A DNA stretch of 57,956 nt from an uncultured Bacteroides sp. (GTDB taxonomy: Bacteria > Bacteroidota > Bacteroidia > Bacteroidales > Bacteroidaceae): the NCBI GenBank assembly GCA_947646015.1, contig CANSEY010000025.1:1-57956 (forward strand). The letters are read 5' to 3'. A program made the position numbers and the translations under genes. Shown piece by piece: positions 36,215 through 45,002 of this stretch. The notes below the pieces were generated by a model. That model was not told where the DNA came from. It did no database searches and saw nothing but the letters and a program-made list of their open reading frames with translations. Position 1 is the first letter of the stretch, and every line of letters starts with the position of its first letter.

Positions 36215-37258
36215 TTATTGGATAACACCTGACGGATACTGCATGGTGACGCAATGCAGAGAACCGTGTTGCTTGATTAATGCCCGGCAATCAATACCGA
36301 TGACCTGATGTTTAGGAAATGCTTGTTGCAATACTTCTCCCGCTTTCCGGTCATTATCTGGCTGTTGATAGGTGGGGTAAAGAATTGCATCATTCATAAT
36401 CAGAAAATTGGCATAGGTAGCAGGCAGTCGTTCACCGTCTTCTTCTACCTTGTCTGCCATTGGCAAAGCCAGCAGGCGATAGGGCTCTCCTGTCAATGTG
36501 CGGAATGTTTTTAATTGTTCCTCCATGGCATGCAGTGCTTCATAATGTTCGTCTTCGGTATTGTCGCATTTCACGTAGGCAATGGTGTCGGTGGAACAGA
36601 AGCGTGCCAAGGTGTCGATATGACTGTCGGTATCATCGCCGGCCAGATAACCGTGATCCAGCCAGAGGACTTTCTGCAGGTGGAAAGTTGATTTGAGATA
36701 TTCTTCTATTTCTACTTGATTCAGTTTCCCGTTCCGGTGGGGGGAGAGCAGGCATTCGGTGGTGGTAAGCAGTGTCCCCATACCGTCGCTTTCGATGGAA
36801 CCTCCTTCGAGAACGAAGTCAAGACAGTCTATATACTGGCCTTTCAGCGCTCCGGCTTTTACAGCCTGTCCGGTAATCAGATTATCCAGTTCGGAGGCGA
36901 ACTTCAATCCCCAGCCGTTGAATGTGAAGTCGAGCAGGGAAGGGTTGCCGGTATCTATCATGGTGATAGCTCCGTGGTCGCGTGCCCATGTATCGTTTGT
37001 CTCACATCTCAGAAAGCGGACATTGTCCATGTTTACGGTAGCCACTATCTGTTTCTTTACTTCTTCGGGCTCGGGAGTCACGATTAATAATAACTCACGT
37101 TTGGCTATTTCTCTGGCTATATTGACAAAACATTCTTGTACTTCTTTCAGCATATATGCCCAATCTGTACCGGCATGCGGCCATGTCAACTGTATGCCGC
37201 TTTGCAGATGCCATTCGGCAGGCAGGTGAGGAGCTCTCATTTCTACCTGTACAGTCAT
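36215..37258 (-). CDS. aguA: Agmatine deiminase
   Basis: The start is placed at ATG 37258, giving 347 aa, because GGAAAG lies 5 nt upstream and the family sequence begins there (MTVQVEMRAPHLPAEW). The frame stays open to ATG 37330, which would add 24 atypical residues. Family features are TWARDHGAI, FTFNGWGLKF, the YLAGDDTDSHIDTLARF region and the nucleophile Cys near the C-terminus (GSLHCVTMQYP). It converts agmatine to N-carbamoylputrescine and ammonia. It is first in the operon with aguB. Confidence 0.94.
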   Translation of the reverse strand: MTVQVEMRAPHLPAEWHLQSGIQLTWPHAGTDWAYMLKEVQECFVNIAREIAKRELLLIVTPEPEEVKKQIVATVNMDNVRFLRCETNDTWARDHGAITMIDTGNPSLLDFTFNGWGLKFASELDNLITGQAVKAGALKGQYIDCLDFVLEGGSIESDGMGTLLTTTECLLSPHRNGKLNQVEIEEYLKSTFHLQKVLWLDHGYLAGDDTDSHIDTLARFCSTDTIAYVKCDNTEDEHYEALHAMEEQLKTFRTLTGEPYRLLALPMADKVEEDGERLPATYANFLIMNDAILYPTYQQPDNDRKAGEVLQQAFPKHQVIGIDCRALIKQHGSLHCVTMQYPSGVIQ

Positions 37259-37400
37259 ATTCTTTCCAAAGTTCAATTGCAAATCTTTTTCCGAGCCACT
37301 GGGGCTGGGAAGTCCAACCATGATTCCCATCAGATTATATTATATTTAGTTATAAAATCAGTTTATAAAATGAGCAGGTACCAGTCTTTTGACACATACC

Positions 37401-37943
37401 TTATGCTTTGGTTTCCTGTTTCGGCTTCCGGTCAAAGAATGGATTCTTTGAAGAGGCGCTCACCGGAATAGCCATAACCATTTTGCAGTCTTTCAGCCAA
37501 TTGAGGCGTTGTGCTGCCAATCCGGCAGAGAACATGACACGGGTATCTACACGCATATCGGCTGCTGTGGCACAAGCGGAGCCGATGGCGATGCCAACGT
37601 CAATACTGTTCAATGCACAGGGGACGTCTTCCGTGCGTCCGGCACATGTCGCAAATCCGCAATGTCCGCAATTCAAACCTTGTGCCTGTTCGCGTGTTCC
37701 TATCAATACAACACATTCGGCACTCAAGATGTTGTCGGCATCCCGAAGGAAAAACTTCATTCCGTGTTCTTCTACCATAGCTATCATTTTGTCCGACAAC
37801 AGTTTAATATCTTCATCGGTAATCAAGGCCACTTCAATGATATCAATCCCTTTTCCTTTCGGAGCAGTGCGTGCGGCGGTCATCATTTGGCGTGCTACCT
37901 GTAATATATGCTCATGACGGGCATCTCTTTCGTTCAGTATCAT
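37401..37943 (-). CDS. DUF2148 ferredoxin-like protein
   Basis: ATG 37943 (MILNERDARHEHIL) is preferred over the upstream start at 37988. The 180-aa protein carries the cysteine pattern LNCGHCGFATCAG followed by VPCAL, suited to an iron-sulfur cluster, and conserved helices around VDVGIAIGSA-type sequence (IDVGIAIGSACATAADM). DUF2148 proteins are common in anaerobes and of unknown function; redox or metal handling is plausible. It is a single gene, divergent from fetA. Confidence 0.82.
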   Translation of the reverse strand: MILNERDARHEHILQVARQMMTAARTAPKGKGIDIIEVALITDEDIKLLSDKMIAMVEEHGMKFFLRDADNILSAECVVLIGTREQAQGLNCGHCGFATCAGRTEDVPCALNSIDVGIAIGSACATAADMRVDTRVMFSAGLAAQRLNWLKDCKMVMAIPVSASSKNPFFDRKPKQETKA

Positions 37944-37969
37944 AACTTTTCTCGAATTAATTAGTGAGG

Positions 37970-38004
37970 CAAAGATAACGTTTTTCAAGAAAATACTACC
38001 TTTG
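37970..38004. promoter_or_regulatory. Divergent -7 elements between DUF2148 gene and fetA
   Basis: The minus strand carries TATCTTTG at 37970-37977 for the DUF2148 gene. The plus strand carries TACCTTTG at 37997-38004 for fetA. The two promoters are back to back within 35 bp and may compete or share control. Confidence 0.5.
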
Positions 38005-38029
38005 CCGGAAAGAAAGAATTGAAAACGCC

Positions 38030-38650
38030 ATGCTACATATCAACAATGCTTGTATCGCTTTTGGGACAGAAGTACTTTTTTCCGGATTAAATCTGAATCT
38101 GGAGAGGGGGAAAACCGCCTGTATTGTAGGGCAGTCCGGCTGTGGAAAGACCTCATTGCTAAATGCGGTGATGGGCTTTGTGCCGTTAAAGGAGGGGACC
38201 ATAAAAGTAGGAGATACCTTGTTGGATAAATCAACTATAGATATAATCCGGCGGCAAATTGCATGGATTCCACAAGAACTGGCCTTGCCTTTTGAATGGG
38301 TAAAGGAAATGGTGGCTCTTCCGTTTGATCTGAAAGTAAATCGTTCCGTTCCTTTTTCGGAAGAAAGGCTCTATGAATATTTTGATGATCTGGGGCTGGA
38401 ACATGATTTGTATACTAAAAGGGTGAATGAAGTCTCAGGCGGACAACGTCAGCGTATCATGCTGGCAGTGGCTGCGATGCTCAACAAACCTTTGATCATT
38501 ATTGATGAACCGACATCAGCGTTGGATGCCGGGTCAACAGACAAAGTGCTGGCTTTCTTCAGGCGGCAGGCAGAGAAAGGGGCGGCTGTGTTAGCTGTAT
38601 CACATGATAAAGACTTTGCTTCGGGCTGTCATTATTTAATAGAACTATAA
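38030..38650 (+). CDS. fetA: ABC transporter ATP-binding protein (FetA-like)
   Basis: The 206-aa subunit has Walker A GQSGCGKTS, signature VSGGQRQRI, Walker B LIIIDEPTSALD and a switch His in VSHDKD. It is short, as FetA/YbbL proteins are. The next gene encodes a UPF0014/FetB permease, and this pair is the basis for the assignment. In E. coli FetAB promotes iron export under oxidative stress; the metal or substrate here is inferred from homology only. Confidence 0.85.
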   Translation: MLHINNACIAFGTEVLFSGLNLNLERGKTACIVGQSGCGKTSLLNAVMGFVPLKEGTIKVGDTLLDKSTIDIIRRQIAWIPQELALPFEWVKEMVALPFDLKVNRSVPFSEERLYEYFDDLGLEHDLYTKRVNEVSGGQRQRIMLAVAAMLNKPLIIIDEPTSALDAGSTDKVLAFFRRQAEKGAAVLAVSHDKDFASGCHYLIEL

Positions 38651-38684
38651 ACGATATTTAATACTAGCATAAAGGGAATTTATT

Positions 38685-39479
38685 TTGGGAACCATCGATA
38701 TTTCATATTATAATTTATTTATTGGCTTGCTATTGCTTGCCATTCCGTTCTTTTATCTTTGGAAGTTCAAGACGGGGTTGCTGAAACCTGCCGTGATAGG
38801 TACGCTTCGAATGATTATCCAGCTATTTTTTATCGGTATATATCTGAAGTATCTTTTCTTGTGGAATAATCCCTGGATTAATTTCCTTTGGGTGATTATC
38901 ATGATATTTGTTGCCGGACAAACAGCGTTGGTACGTACTCAACTGAAACGGAGCATCTTGCTGATACCGATTTCTATAGGTTTTTTGTGCAGTGTAGTAG
39001 TGGTTGGATTGTACTTTATCGGTGTTGTCCTCCAGTTAGATAACATTTTCAGTGCTCAGTATTTTATTCCAATATTCGGTATTTTAATGGGGAATATGCT
39101 TTCAAGTAATGTGATTGCATTGAATACTTATTATAGCGGACTGAAGCGGGAACAACAATTATACCGTTATTTATTAGGAAATGGAGCTACACGCCAGGAA
39201 GCTCAGGCACCATTTATAAAACAGGCCATCATCAAGTCATTCAGTCCTTTGATTGCGAATATTGCAGTGATGGGATTGGTGGCTCTGCCGGGTACGATGA
39301 TCGGACAAATTTTGGGAGGAAGCAGTCCGAATGTGGCAATCAAATATCAGATGATGATTATGGTTATTACCTTCACGGCTTCCATGCTGTCACTGATGAT
39401 TACTATTTCACTGGCTTCCCGAAGATCATTTGATGCATACGGGAAGTTATTGGAAGTAACGAAAGAAACGAAGAAATGA
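38685..39479 (+). CDS. fetB: UPF0014/FetB-family permease
   Basis: The start codon is TTG at 38685, with AAGGGA about 8 nt upstream; there is no ATG in frame before the preceding stop. The 264-aa protein has about seven membrane helices (LFIGLLLLAIPFFYLW at the start). It carries the family features GTLRMIIQLFFIGIYL, PIFGILMGNMLSSNVIALNTY, and the conserved LLGNGATRQEA and VALPGTMIGQILGG loops. It forms a transporter with FetA. Its stop overlaps the next gene by ATGA. Confidence 0.88.
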   Translation: MGTIDISYYNLFIGLLLLAIPFFYLWKFKTGLLKPAVIGTLRMIIQLFFIGIYLKYLFLWNNPWINFLWVIIMIFVAGQTALVRTQLKRSILLIPISIGFLCSVVVVGLYFIGVVLQLDNIFSAQYFIPIFGILMGNMLSSNVIALNTYYSGLKREQQLYRYLLGNGATRQEAQAPFIKQAIIKSFSPLIANIAVMGLVALPGTMIGQILGGSSPNVAIKYQMMIMVITFTASMLSLMITISLASRRSFDAYGKLLEVTKETKK

Positions 39480-39754
39480 CTGTTACCGACCGGATATTCC
39501 AAAATGTGGCGGAACTGTCTGTTCCGAATTTTTTCATTACTGTAGAGTTCTCGGTAATGGGAAATGAAATGCCGGAACATATCGAATCTTTCGTTTTGGA
39601 AAAATATCAAGCTATTCTTCATGGTGCAAACGGACGCAAATTTGTCTATACAGAAGGAGGGTGGCGTCTTTTTTTCACTTTCTTTCCTACAGACAAAGTG
39701 GTAGATGAACGGTATGCACTAAAGAATAAGGTGCAGATGAAGTTTCACAAATAA
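39476..39754 (+). CDS. Small protein coupled to fetB, unknown function
   Basis: The 92-aa cytoplasmic-looking protein has no signal peptide or membrane helix. It has mixed alpha/beta character (FFITVEFSVMGNEMP, RKFVYTEGGWRLFFTFFP). ATGA overlap with fetB (39476-39479) indicates coupled translation, which supports that it is real and possibly linked to the transporter. I do not recognise a named family. Confidence 0.65.
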   Translation: MTVTDRIFQNVAELSVPNFFITVEFSVMGNEMPEHIESFVLEKYQAILHGANGRKFVYTEGGWRLFFTFFPTDKVVDERYALKNKVQMKFHK

Positions 39755-39788
39755 ATATTTCTTCCATTCAGGAAAGAGATCCGGTGAG

Positions 39789-40205
39789 TTATTGCATAGC
39801 TTGCAGTTTCTCCCTCATACAGCGAAGCTGAACGAATTGTTCTCCTGTTTGTATATACCCGCCTTCCAACATTCGTTTTGAAATTTGGAATTTATCAAGA
39901 TGATGGAGTATGTACTTTTCCACACCTGATGATTGCTTTTTGGTGAAAGACAGGAAGTCAACCTTTCCATTTTCGTGAATAAATACTTTCGCTTTAATCG
40001 TACGGAGCCCCGAATCTTTGCAATGTTTGGCTTCTGCTTTATCTATCCAAAAGATAGCTGTAGCTTTTACAGTATCTACCATACAAGTTTCTGTATTATC
40101 AACGCTCATGTTTTCATCGATTGACTCATCGGAATTCTGATTCTGTTTCATTTGGCAGGAAACAGCCAGAATAATTACTAAACAGCAGGATAGAATTGTT
40201 TTCAT
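39789..40205 (-). CDS. DUF4891-type lipoprotein
   Basis: The 138-aa protein has a signal peptide with lipobox LAVSC and an acidic linker (residues about 22-40). The conserved part includes ATAIFWIDKAEAKHC, VFIHENGKVDFLSF and ILHHLDKFQISKRMLEGG, as I recall for DUF4891, a Bacteroides-only family of unknown function. It stands alone and is divergent from the NIF3-like gene. A minus-strand TAAATTTG at 40232-40239 is its likely -7 element. Confidence 0.72.
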   Translation of the reverse strand: MKTILSCCLVIILAVSCQMKQNQNSDESIDENMSVDNTETCMVDTVKATAIFWIDKAEAKHCKDSGLRTIKAKVFIHENGKVDFLSFTKKQSSGVEKYILHHLDKFQISKRMLEGGYIQTGEQFVQLRCMREKLQAMQ

Positions 40206-40231
40206 CGTGTTCTAATTTTAAGGATATACGA

Positions 40232-40290
40232 CAAATTTACTAAAAAAACGATAAGATGGGAGCTTATTCCTATTTTATTTGCTATATTTG
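40232..40290. promoter_or_regulatory. Divergent -7 elements for DUF4891 and NIF3-like genes
   Basis: TAAATTTG on the minus strand (40232-40239) precedes the lipoprotein. TATATTTG on the plus strand (40283-40290) precedes the NIF3-like start at 40312. Both fit TAnnTTTG. Confidence 0.5.
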
Positions 40291-40311
40291 CAACCAAATT
40301 TTCTCTAAATA

Positions 40312-41406
40312 ATGAAAATTAAGGAAATAGTAAGCGCCCTTGAACGATTCGCGCCTCTGCCATTGCAAGACGGATTTGATAATGCCGGCCTGCAAATCGG
40401 ATTGACAGATGCGGAAGCAACAGGGGCTTTGTTGTGTCTTGACGTTACTGAAGCTATCTTAGATGAAGCTATCGCGTTGGGGTATAACCTCGTCATATCG
40501 CATCATCCTTTGATATTTAAAGGTTATAAATCCATTACTGGCAAAGATTATGTGGAACGCTGTATGCTGAAAGCAATAAAAAATGATATTGTGATCTATT
40601 CAGCACACACTAATCTTGATAATGCACAGGGAGGGGTAAATTATAAGATAGCCGAAAAAATCGGATTAAAACATCTGAAAGTGCTTGAACCAAAAGAAAA
40701 TAGCCTGATGAAGCTGGTGACTTTTGTCCCCATTGCTCAGGCGGATATTGTAAGGAACGCACTTTTTGCTGCCGGTTGCGGTAATATTGGTAACTATGAT
40801 TCATGTAGTTACAATCTGGAAGGGGAAGGGACATTCCGTGCCAAAGAAGGAACACATCCTTTCTGTGGAGTGATTGGAGAACTCCACCGGGAAGGAGAGG
40901 TGAGAATTGAAACAATTCTTCCTGCATTCAAAAAGTCGGAAGTAGTCAGGGCACTATTGTCTGTTCATCCTTATGAGGAACCTGCATTCGACTTGTATCC
41001 GCTACAAAATGAGTGGGCACAGGCAGGATCGGGAATCGTTGGCGAACTGGAAGAGCCGGAAACGGAGATGGAATTCTTGAAACGTATAAAGAAAACGTTT
41101 GAAGTAGAGTGTCTGCGTCATAACAAACTGACAGGGAGAGAAATACAGACAGTGGCATTGTGCGGAGGTGCCGGAGCATTTTTGCTTCCGCAGGCAATCC
41201 GGTCGGGAGCCGATGTTTTTATTACAGGTGAGATTAAGTATCATGATTATTTTGGTCACGAAGGAGATATCCTGATGGCAGAAATCGGTCATTACGAAAG
41301 CGAACAATATACAAAAGAAATTTTTTATTCCATAATCCGGGATTTATTTCCTAATTTTGCGCTCCAATTGAGTAAAATAAATACGAATCCCATAAAATAT
41401 TTGTAA
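40312..41406 (+). CDS. NIF3-like dinuclear-metal-centre protein
   Basis: The 364-aa protein has the two conserved NIF3 halves: DGFDNAGLQIG and the metal-binding ISHHPLIFKG and SAHTNLDNAQGGVN in the N-terminal part, and CGGAGAFLL, DVFITGEIKYHD and IGHYESEQYT in the C-terminal part. A PII/CutA-like insert lies between them (about 130-235), as in the longer YqfO-type members. The biochemical role of NIF3 proteins is unsettled; it is sometimes annotated as GTP cyclohydrolase I type 2, on weak grounds. The zinc-ribbon gene follows after 5 bp, a common pairing. Confidence 0.92.
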   Translation: MKIKEIVSALERFAPLPLQDGFDNAGLQIGLTDAEATGALLCLDVTEAILDEAIALGYNLVISHHPLIFKGYKSITGKDYVERCMLKAIKNDIVIYSAHTNLDNAQGGVNYKIAEKIGLKHLKVLEPKENSLMKLVTFVPIAQADIVRNALFAAGCGNIGNYDSCSYNLEGEGTFRAKEGTHPFCGVIGELHREGEVRIETILPAFKKSEVVRALLSVHPYEEPAFDLYPLQNEWAQAGSGIVGELEEPETEMEFLKRIKKTFEVECLRHNKLTGREIQTVALCGGAGAFLLPQAIRSGADVFITGEIKYHDYFGHEGDILMAEIGHYESEQYTKEIFYSIIRDLFPNFALQLSKINTNPIKYL

Positions 41407-41411
41407 GTAAA

Positions 41412-42242
41412 ATGGCTAGAGAAGCAAAAAAAGATCCGAATGAGTTGACGGTGGAACAGAAGTTGAAAACACTGTTCCAGCTGCAAACTATGTTGTCTAA
41501 GATTGATGAAATCAAGACATTGAGAGGTGAACTTCCATTGGAAGTGCAGGACCTTGAAGATGAAATCGCTGGTTTGAGTACCCGTATCGACAAGATCAAA
41601 GCTGAAGTGGATGAACTGAAATCTGCTATTGCAGGTAAGAGAGTAGAAATTGAAACGGCAAAAGCTTCAGTAGAAAAATATAAGTCACAACAAGACAACG
41701 TCCGCAACAACCGTGAATATGATTTCTTGACGAAGGAAATTGAATTCCAGAGCCTGGAAATCGAACTTTGCGAAAAAAGAATCAAAGAATTCAGTGCGGA
41801 CAGAGAAGAAAAAGAAGCTGAAGTAGTAAAGAATGAACAAATACTCAGCGAAAGACAAAAAGACCTCGAACAGAAGAAGGGCGAACTGGATGAAATTATC
41901 TCTGAAACTAAACAGGAAGAAGAGAAGCTAAGAGATAAAGCCAAAGATCTGGAAACTAAGATTGAACCGCGTTTGTTGCAGTCATTCAAACGTATCCGTA
42001 AGAACTCCCGCAATGGATTGGGCGTTGTATATGTACAACGTGACGCGTGCGGTGGTTGCTTTAACAAGATTCCGCCTCAGAGACAGTTGGACATCCGTTC
42101 CCGTAAGAAAGTGATCGTTTGCGAATATTGCGGACGTATTATGATCGACCCGGAATTGGCTGGTGTACAAATTGAGCATAAAGTAGAGGAAGCTCCGGCT
42201 ACTACTACCAAAAGAGCAATCAGAAGAAAAACTGCTGAATAA
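41412..42242 (+). CDS. Coiled-coil protein with C4-type zinc ribbon
   Basis: The 276-aa protein is a long charged coiled coil through about residue 195. A zinc ribbon follows with CGGCFNKIPPQ and, about 24 residues on, VCEYCGRIM, giving a CxxC...CxxC site. The tail is Ala/Thr/Arg/Lys-rich. The fold resembles YbzG/Hp0958-type zinc-ribbon coiled-coil proteins, proposed to act in nucleic-acid or chaperone roles. It is co-transcribed with the NIF3-like gene and ends at a terminator. Confidence 0.87.
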   Translation: MAREAKKDPNELTVEQKLKTLFQLQTMLSKIDEIKTLRGELPLEVQDLEDEIAGLSTRIDKIKAEVDELKSAIAGKRVEIETAKASVEKYKSQQDNVRNNREYDFLTKEIEFQSLEIELCEKRIKEFSADREEKEAEVVKNEQILSERQKDLEQKKGELDEIISETKQEEEKLRDKAKDLETKIEPRLLQSFKRIRKNSRNGLGVVYVQRDACGGCFNKIPPQRQLDIRSRKKVIVCEYCGRIMIDPELAGVQIEHKVEEAPATTTKRAIRRKTAE

Positions 42243-42267
42243 GATACCATATTTGAATATGTATTCG

Positions 42268-42298
42268 AAAGCCTCGCATTATTGCGGGGCTTTTTTTA
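42268..42298 (+). terminator. Rho-independent terminator
   Basis: An 11-bp stem (AAAGCCTCGCA / TGCGGGGCTTT, one wobble) with a TTAT loop is followed by a run of T. It ends the NIF3/zinc-ribbon unit. Confidence 0.9.
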
Positions 42299-42379
42299 TT
42301 TCTTCTAACTTTACTATCCCTTTAAACAAACCTAACCTTGAATTGTTATCTTTTCATTTCATAAAAACCTAAACCGAAT

Positions 42380-43777
42380 ATGAATGTACGAGCGTGGAGC
42401 GTATCGCTCCTTTTGTTTCTTTCAACTGTAACTGCGGTTGGACAGACAGTGAACCGCTATTTGAATACTCCTCTTCCTAAAGAATGGGAAGAGAGTGGAG
42501 AAGTGTTTCAACAGACTCTTCCGGTGGACGACCACTGGTGGAAGTCTTTTCAGGACACCAAACTGGACTCTTTGATTGCTTTGGCAGTAGATCGCAATTA
42601 TTCCGTAGCGATGGCAATTAATCGTATAGCTGCTGCACGTGCCAATCTTTGGGCAGAACGTGGAAATTTCTTTCCATCTATCGGACTGAATGCCGGATGG
42701 ACCCGACAGGAAACCAGTGGAAATACCAGTACCTTACCTCAGTCTACAGATCATTATTACGATGCTGCACTCAGTATGAGTTGGGAAATCGATGTCTTCG
42801 GCAGTATCCGTAAACGGGTAAAGGCGCAGAAAGAAAACTTTGCCGCCAGCAAAGAGGAATATGCGGCGGTTATGGTTTCTCTGGCATCAGAGGTAGCCTC
42901 AGCTTATATTAACCTGCGGGAATTGCAGCAGGAACTTGAAGTGGTAAATAAGAATGTAGCTTCTCAGGAAGAAGTTTTGAAAATCACGGAAGTACGGTAT
43001 AATACCGGACTTGTTGCCAAGTTGGATGTGGCACAGGCCAAATCCGTTTTATACAGTACTAAAGCCTCTATACCACAATTAGAGGCAGGTATCAATCAAT
43101 ATATTACGACACTGGCTGTTTTGTTGGGTATGTATCCGCAAGAAATACGTCCTGTATTGGAAACTACTGGAACATTACCTGATTATATGGAACCGATCGG
43201 AGTAGGTATGCCGGTTGATTTATTACTGAGAAGACCAGACGTACGAAGTGCGGAGAGAAGTGTGAATGCCCAAGCTGCATTACTTGGCGCTTCCAAGTCC
43301 GATTGGCTGCCGAAGATCTTTCTGAAAGGTTCGTTTGGCTATGCAGCCCGTGATTTGAATGATCTGGTGAAAAGTAAAAGTATGACCTATGAGATTGCTC
43401 CGTCATTGAGTTGGACTATTTTTAGTGGAGGACAATTAGTGAATGCAACAAGACTGGCTAAGGCACAGTTGGATGAATCTATCAATCAATTTAATCAGAC
43501 AGTTCTGACTGCGGTACAGGAAACGGATAACGCCATGAACTCCTACCGGAACTCGATCAAGCAGATTGTAGCTTTGAGGGAAGTGCGTAATCAAGGTGTT
43601 GAAACTCTGAAACTTTCACTGGAACTTTATAAACAAGGGCTTTCTCCTTTTCAGAATGTGCTTGATGCACAACGGTCTTTGTTATCTTATGAGAATCAAC
43701 TGGTACAGGCGCAGGGTAGCTCGTTACTGCAACTGATAAGTCTTTATAAAGCGCTGGGAGGCGGTTGGAGAGAATAA
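42380..43777 (+). CDS. RND efflux outer-membrane factor (NodT/OprM-like)
   Basis: The 465-aa protein has a cleavable signal peptide (about residues 5-21) and no lipobox Cys, unlike many NodT-type members. Two OEP repeats follow; typical segments are IDVFGSIRKRVKAQKENFAAS, VPxDLLLRRPDVR-type (VDLLLRRPDVRSAERSVN) and SWTIFSGGQLVNATRLAKAQ. It should form the outer duct of the RND pump encoded next. Placing the outer-membrane gene first is usual for Bacteroides in some loci but not the common mex order. Confidence 0.92.
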   Translation: MNVRAWSVSLLLFLSTVTAVGQTVNRYLNTPLPKEWEESGEVFQQTLPVDDHWWKSFQDTKLDSLIALAVDRNYSVAMAINRIAAARANLWAERGNFFPSIGLNAGWTRQETSGNTSTLPQSTDHYYDAALSMSWEIDVFGSIRKRVKAQKENFAASKEEYAAVMVSLASEVASAYINLRELQQELEVVNKNVASQEEVLKITEVRYNTGLVAKLDVAQAKSVLYSTKASIPQLEAGINQYITTLAVLLGMYPQEIRPVLETTGTLPDYMEPIGVGMPVDLLLRRPDVRSAERSVNAQAALLGASKSDWLPKIFLKGSFGYAARDLNDLVKSKSMTYEIAPSLSWTIFSGGQLVNATRLAKAQLDESINQFNQTVLTAVQETDNAMNSYRNSIKQIVALREVRNQGVETLKLSLELYKQGLSPFQNVLDAQRSLLSYENQLVQAQGSSLLQLISLYKALGGGWRE

Positions 43778-43810
43778 AAGAATCTATAAATAAAATATAA
43801 CCTAACGGAT

Positions 43811-44920
43811 ATGAAAAAACTAATGTATATTTTTCTTGTGTTGTCGGTATTGACTGGTTGCAAGGAGAAAAAAGACGCCGGAGCAATGAAGGGAATGCCG
43901 ACTCTGGCAATTAGCGTAGCGAAACCTATAGTGAAGGACATCACTTTGACGAAAGATTATCCGGGCTATCTGACAACGGAAAAAACTGTAAATCTTGTGG
44001 CCAGAGTGAACGGAACATTACAGTCTGTCTCTTACGCACCGGGTGGACGGGTAAAAAAAGGGCAGTTGCTGTTTGTAATAGAACCTACCTTATATAATGA
44101 TAAGGTGGCACAAGCGGAAGCTGAACTGAAAACTGCTCAGGCACAATTGGAATATGCCCGTAATAATTATAGCCGTATGAAGGAGGCTGTGAAAAGTGAT
44201 GCTGTGAGTCAGATACAGGTGTTGCAGTCGGAATCGTCTGTGACAGAAGGAGTAGCAGCTGTCAGCAATGCGGAAGCTGCTTTGAGTACAGCGCGTACAA
44301 ATTTAGGATATTGTTATGTTCGTGCCCCTTTTGACGGGACAATCAGCAAGTCGACAGTGGATGTCGGCAGTTATGTCGGCGGTTCTTTGCAGCCGGTTAC
44401 GCTGGCTACCATTTATAAGGACGATCAGATGTATGCGTATTTTAATGTTGCTGATAATCAATGGCTGGAGATGTCGATGAACAATCAGCAGCCAACGAAG
44501 GAGCTTCCGAAAAAGATCATGGTTCAGCTTGGGAAAGAAGGTACGGAATCCTATCCGGCAACACTGGATTATCTGTCACCGAACGTAGACCTGAATACAG
44601 GAACTCTGATGGTACGTGCCAATTTTGATAATCCGCAGGGAGTACTGAAGAGTGGATTGTACGTCAGCATTACCTTACCTTATGGAGAGGCCGATCATGC
44701 AATTCTTGTGAAAGAGGCTTCCATCGGAACCGATCAGCTCGGTAAATTCCTGTATGCCGTCAATGATTCGGACATAGTACACTATCGGCATATTGAAATA
44801 GGACAACTGATTAATGATACCTTACGGCAGGTGTTGGGAGGACTTTCACCACAGCAACGATACGTTACCGAAGCTCTGATGAAGGTCAGAGATGGAATGA
44901 AGATAAAGCCGATACCCTGA
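43811..44920 (+). CDS. RND periplasmic adaptor lipoprotein
   Basis: The 369-aa membrane fusion protein has a lipobox (LSVLTGCKE), so it is lipid-anchored like AcrA and MexA. Lipoyl halves are around VARVNGTLQSVSYAPGGRVKKGQLLFVI and CYVRAPFDGTISK, with an alpha-hairpin between (about 90-150). Beta-barrel and membrane-proximal parts follow (DYLSPNVDLNTGTLMVRANF). It connects the RND pump to the outer-membrane factor. Confidence 0.94.
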   Translation: MKKLMYIFLVLSVLTGCKEKKDAGAMKGMPTLAISVAKPIVKDITLTKDYPGYLTTEKTVNLVARVNGTLQSVSYAPGGRVKKGQLLFVIEPTLYNDKVAQAEAELKTAQAQLEYARNNYSRMKEAVKSDAVSQIQVLQSESSVTEGVAAVSNAEAALSTARTNLGYCYVRAPFDGTISKSTVDVGSYVGGSLQPVTLATIYKDDQMYAYFNVADNQWLEMSMNNQQPTKELPKKIMVQLGKEGTESYPATLDYLSPNVDLNTGTLMVRANFDNPQGVLKSGLYVSITLPYGEADHAILVKEASIGTDQLGKFLYAVNDSDIVHYRHIEIGQLINDTLRQVLGGLSPQQRYVTEALMKVRDGMKIKPIP

Positions 44921-45002
44921 TGCGGTCGGCTTGTTGGTTATCTTCAGACGATGCAGGAAACTGTTTGTCCTTATATAAATATTAATCGTAAACTTATATA
45001 TT

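Noticed and set aside
36759-37229. 156-codon plus-strand open frame
   Set aside because: It is the antisense shadow of agmatine deiminase, with no domain and no start signal.
41351-42067. 238-codon minus-strand open frame
   Set aside because: It is antisense to the coiled-coil/zinc-ribbon gene. Its Ser-rich translation is the usual mirror of Glu/Lys-rich coiled-coil codons.
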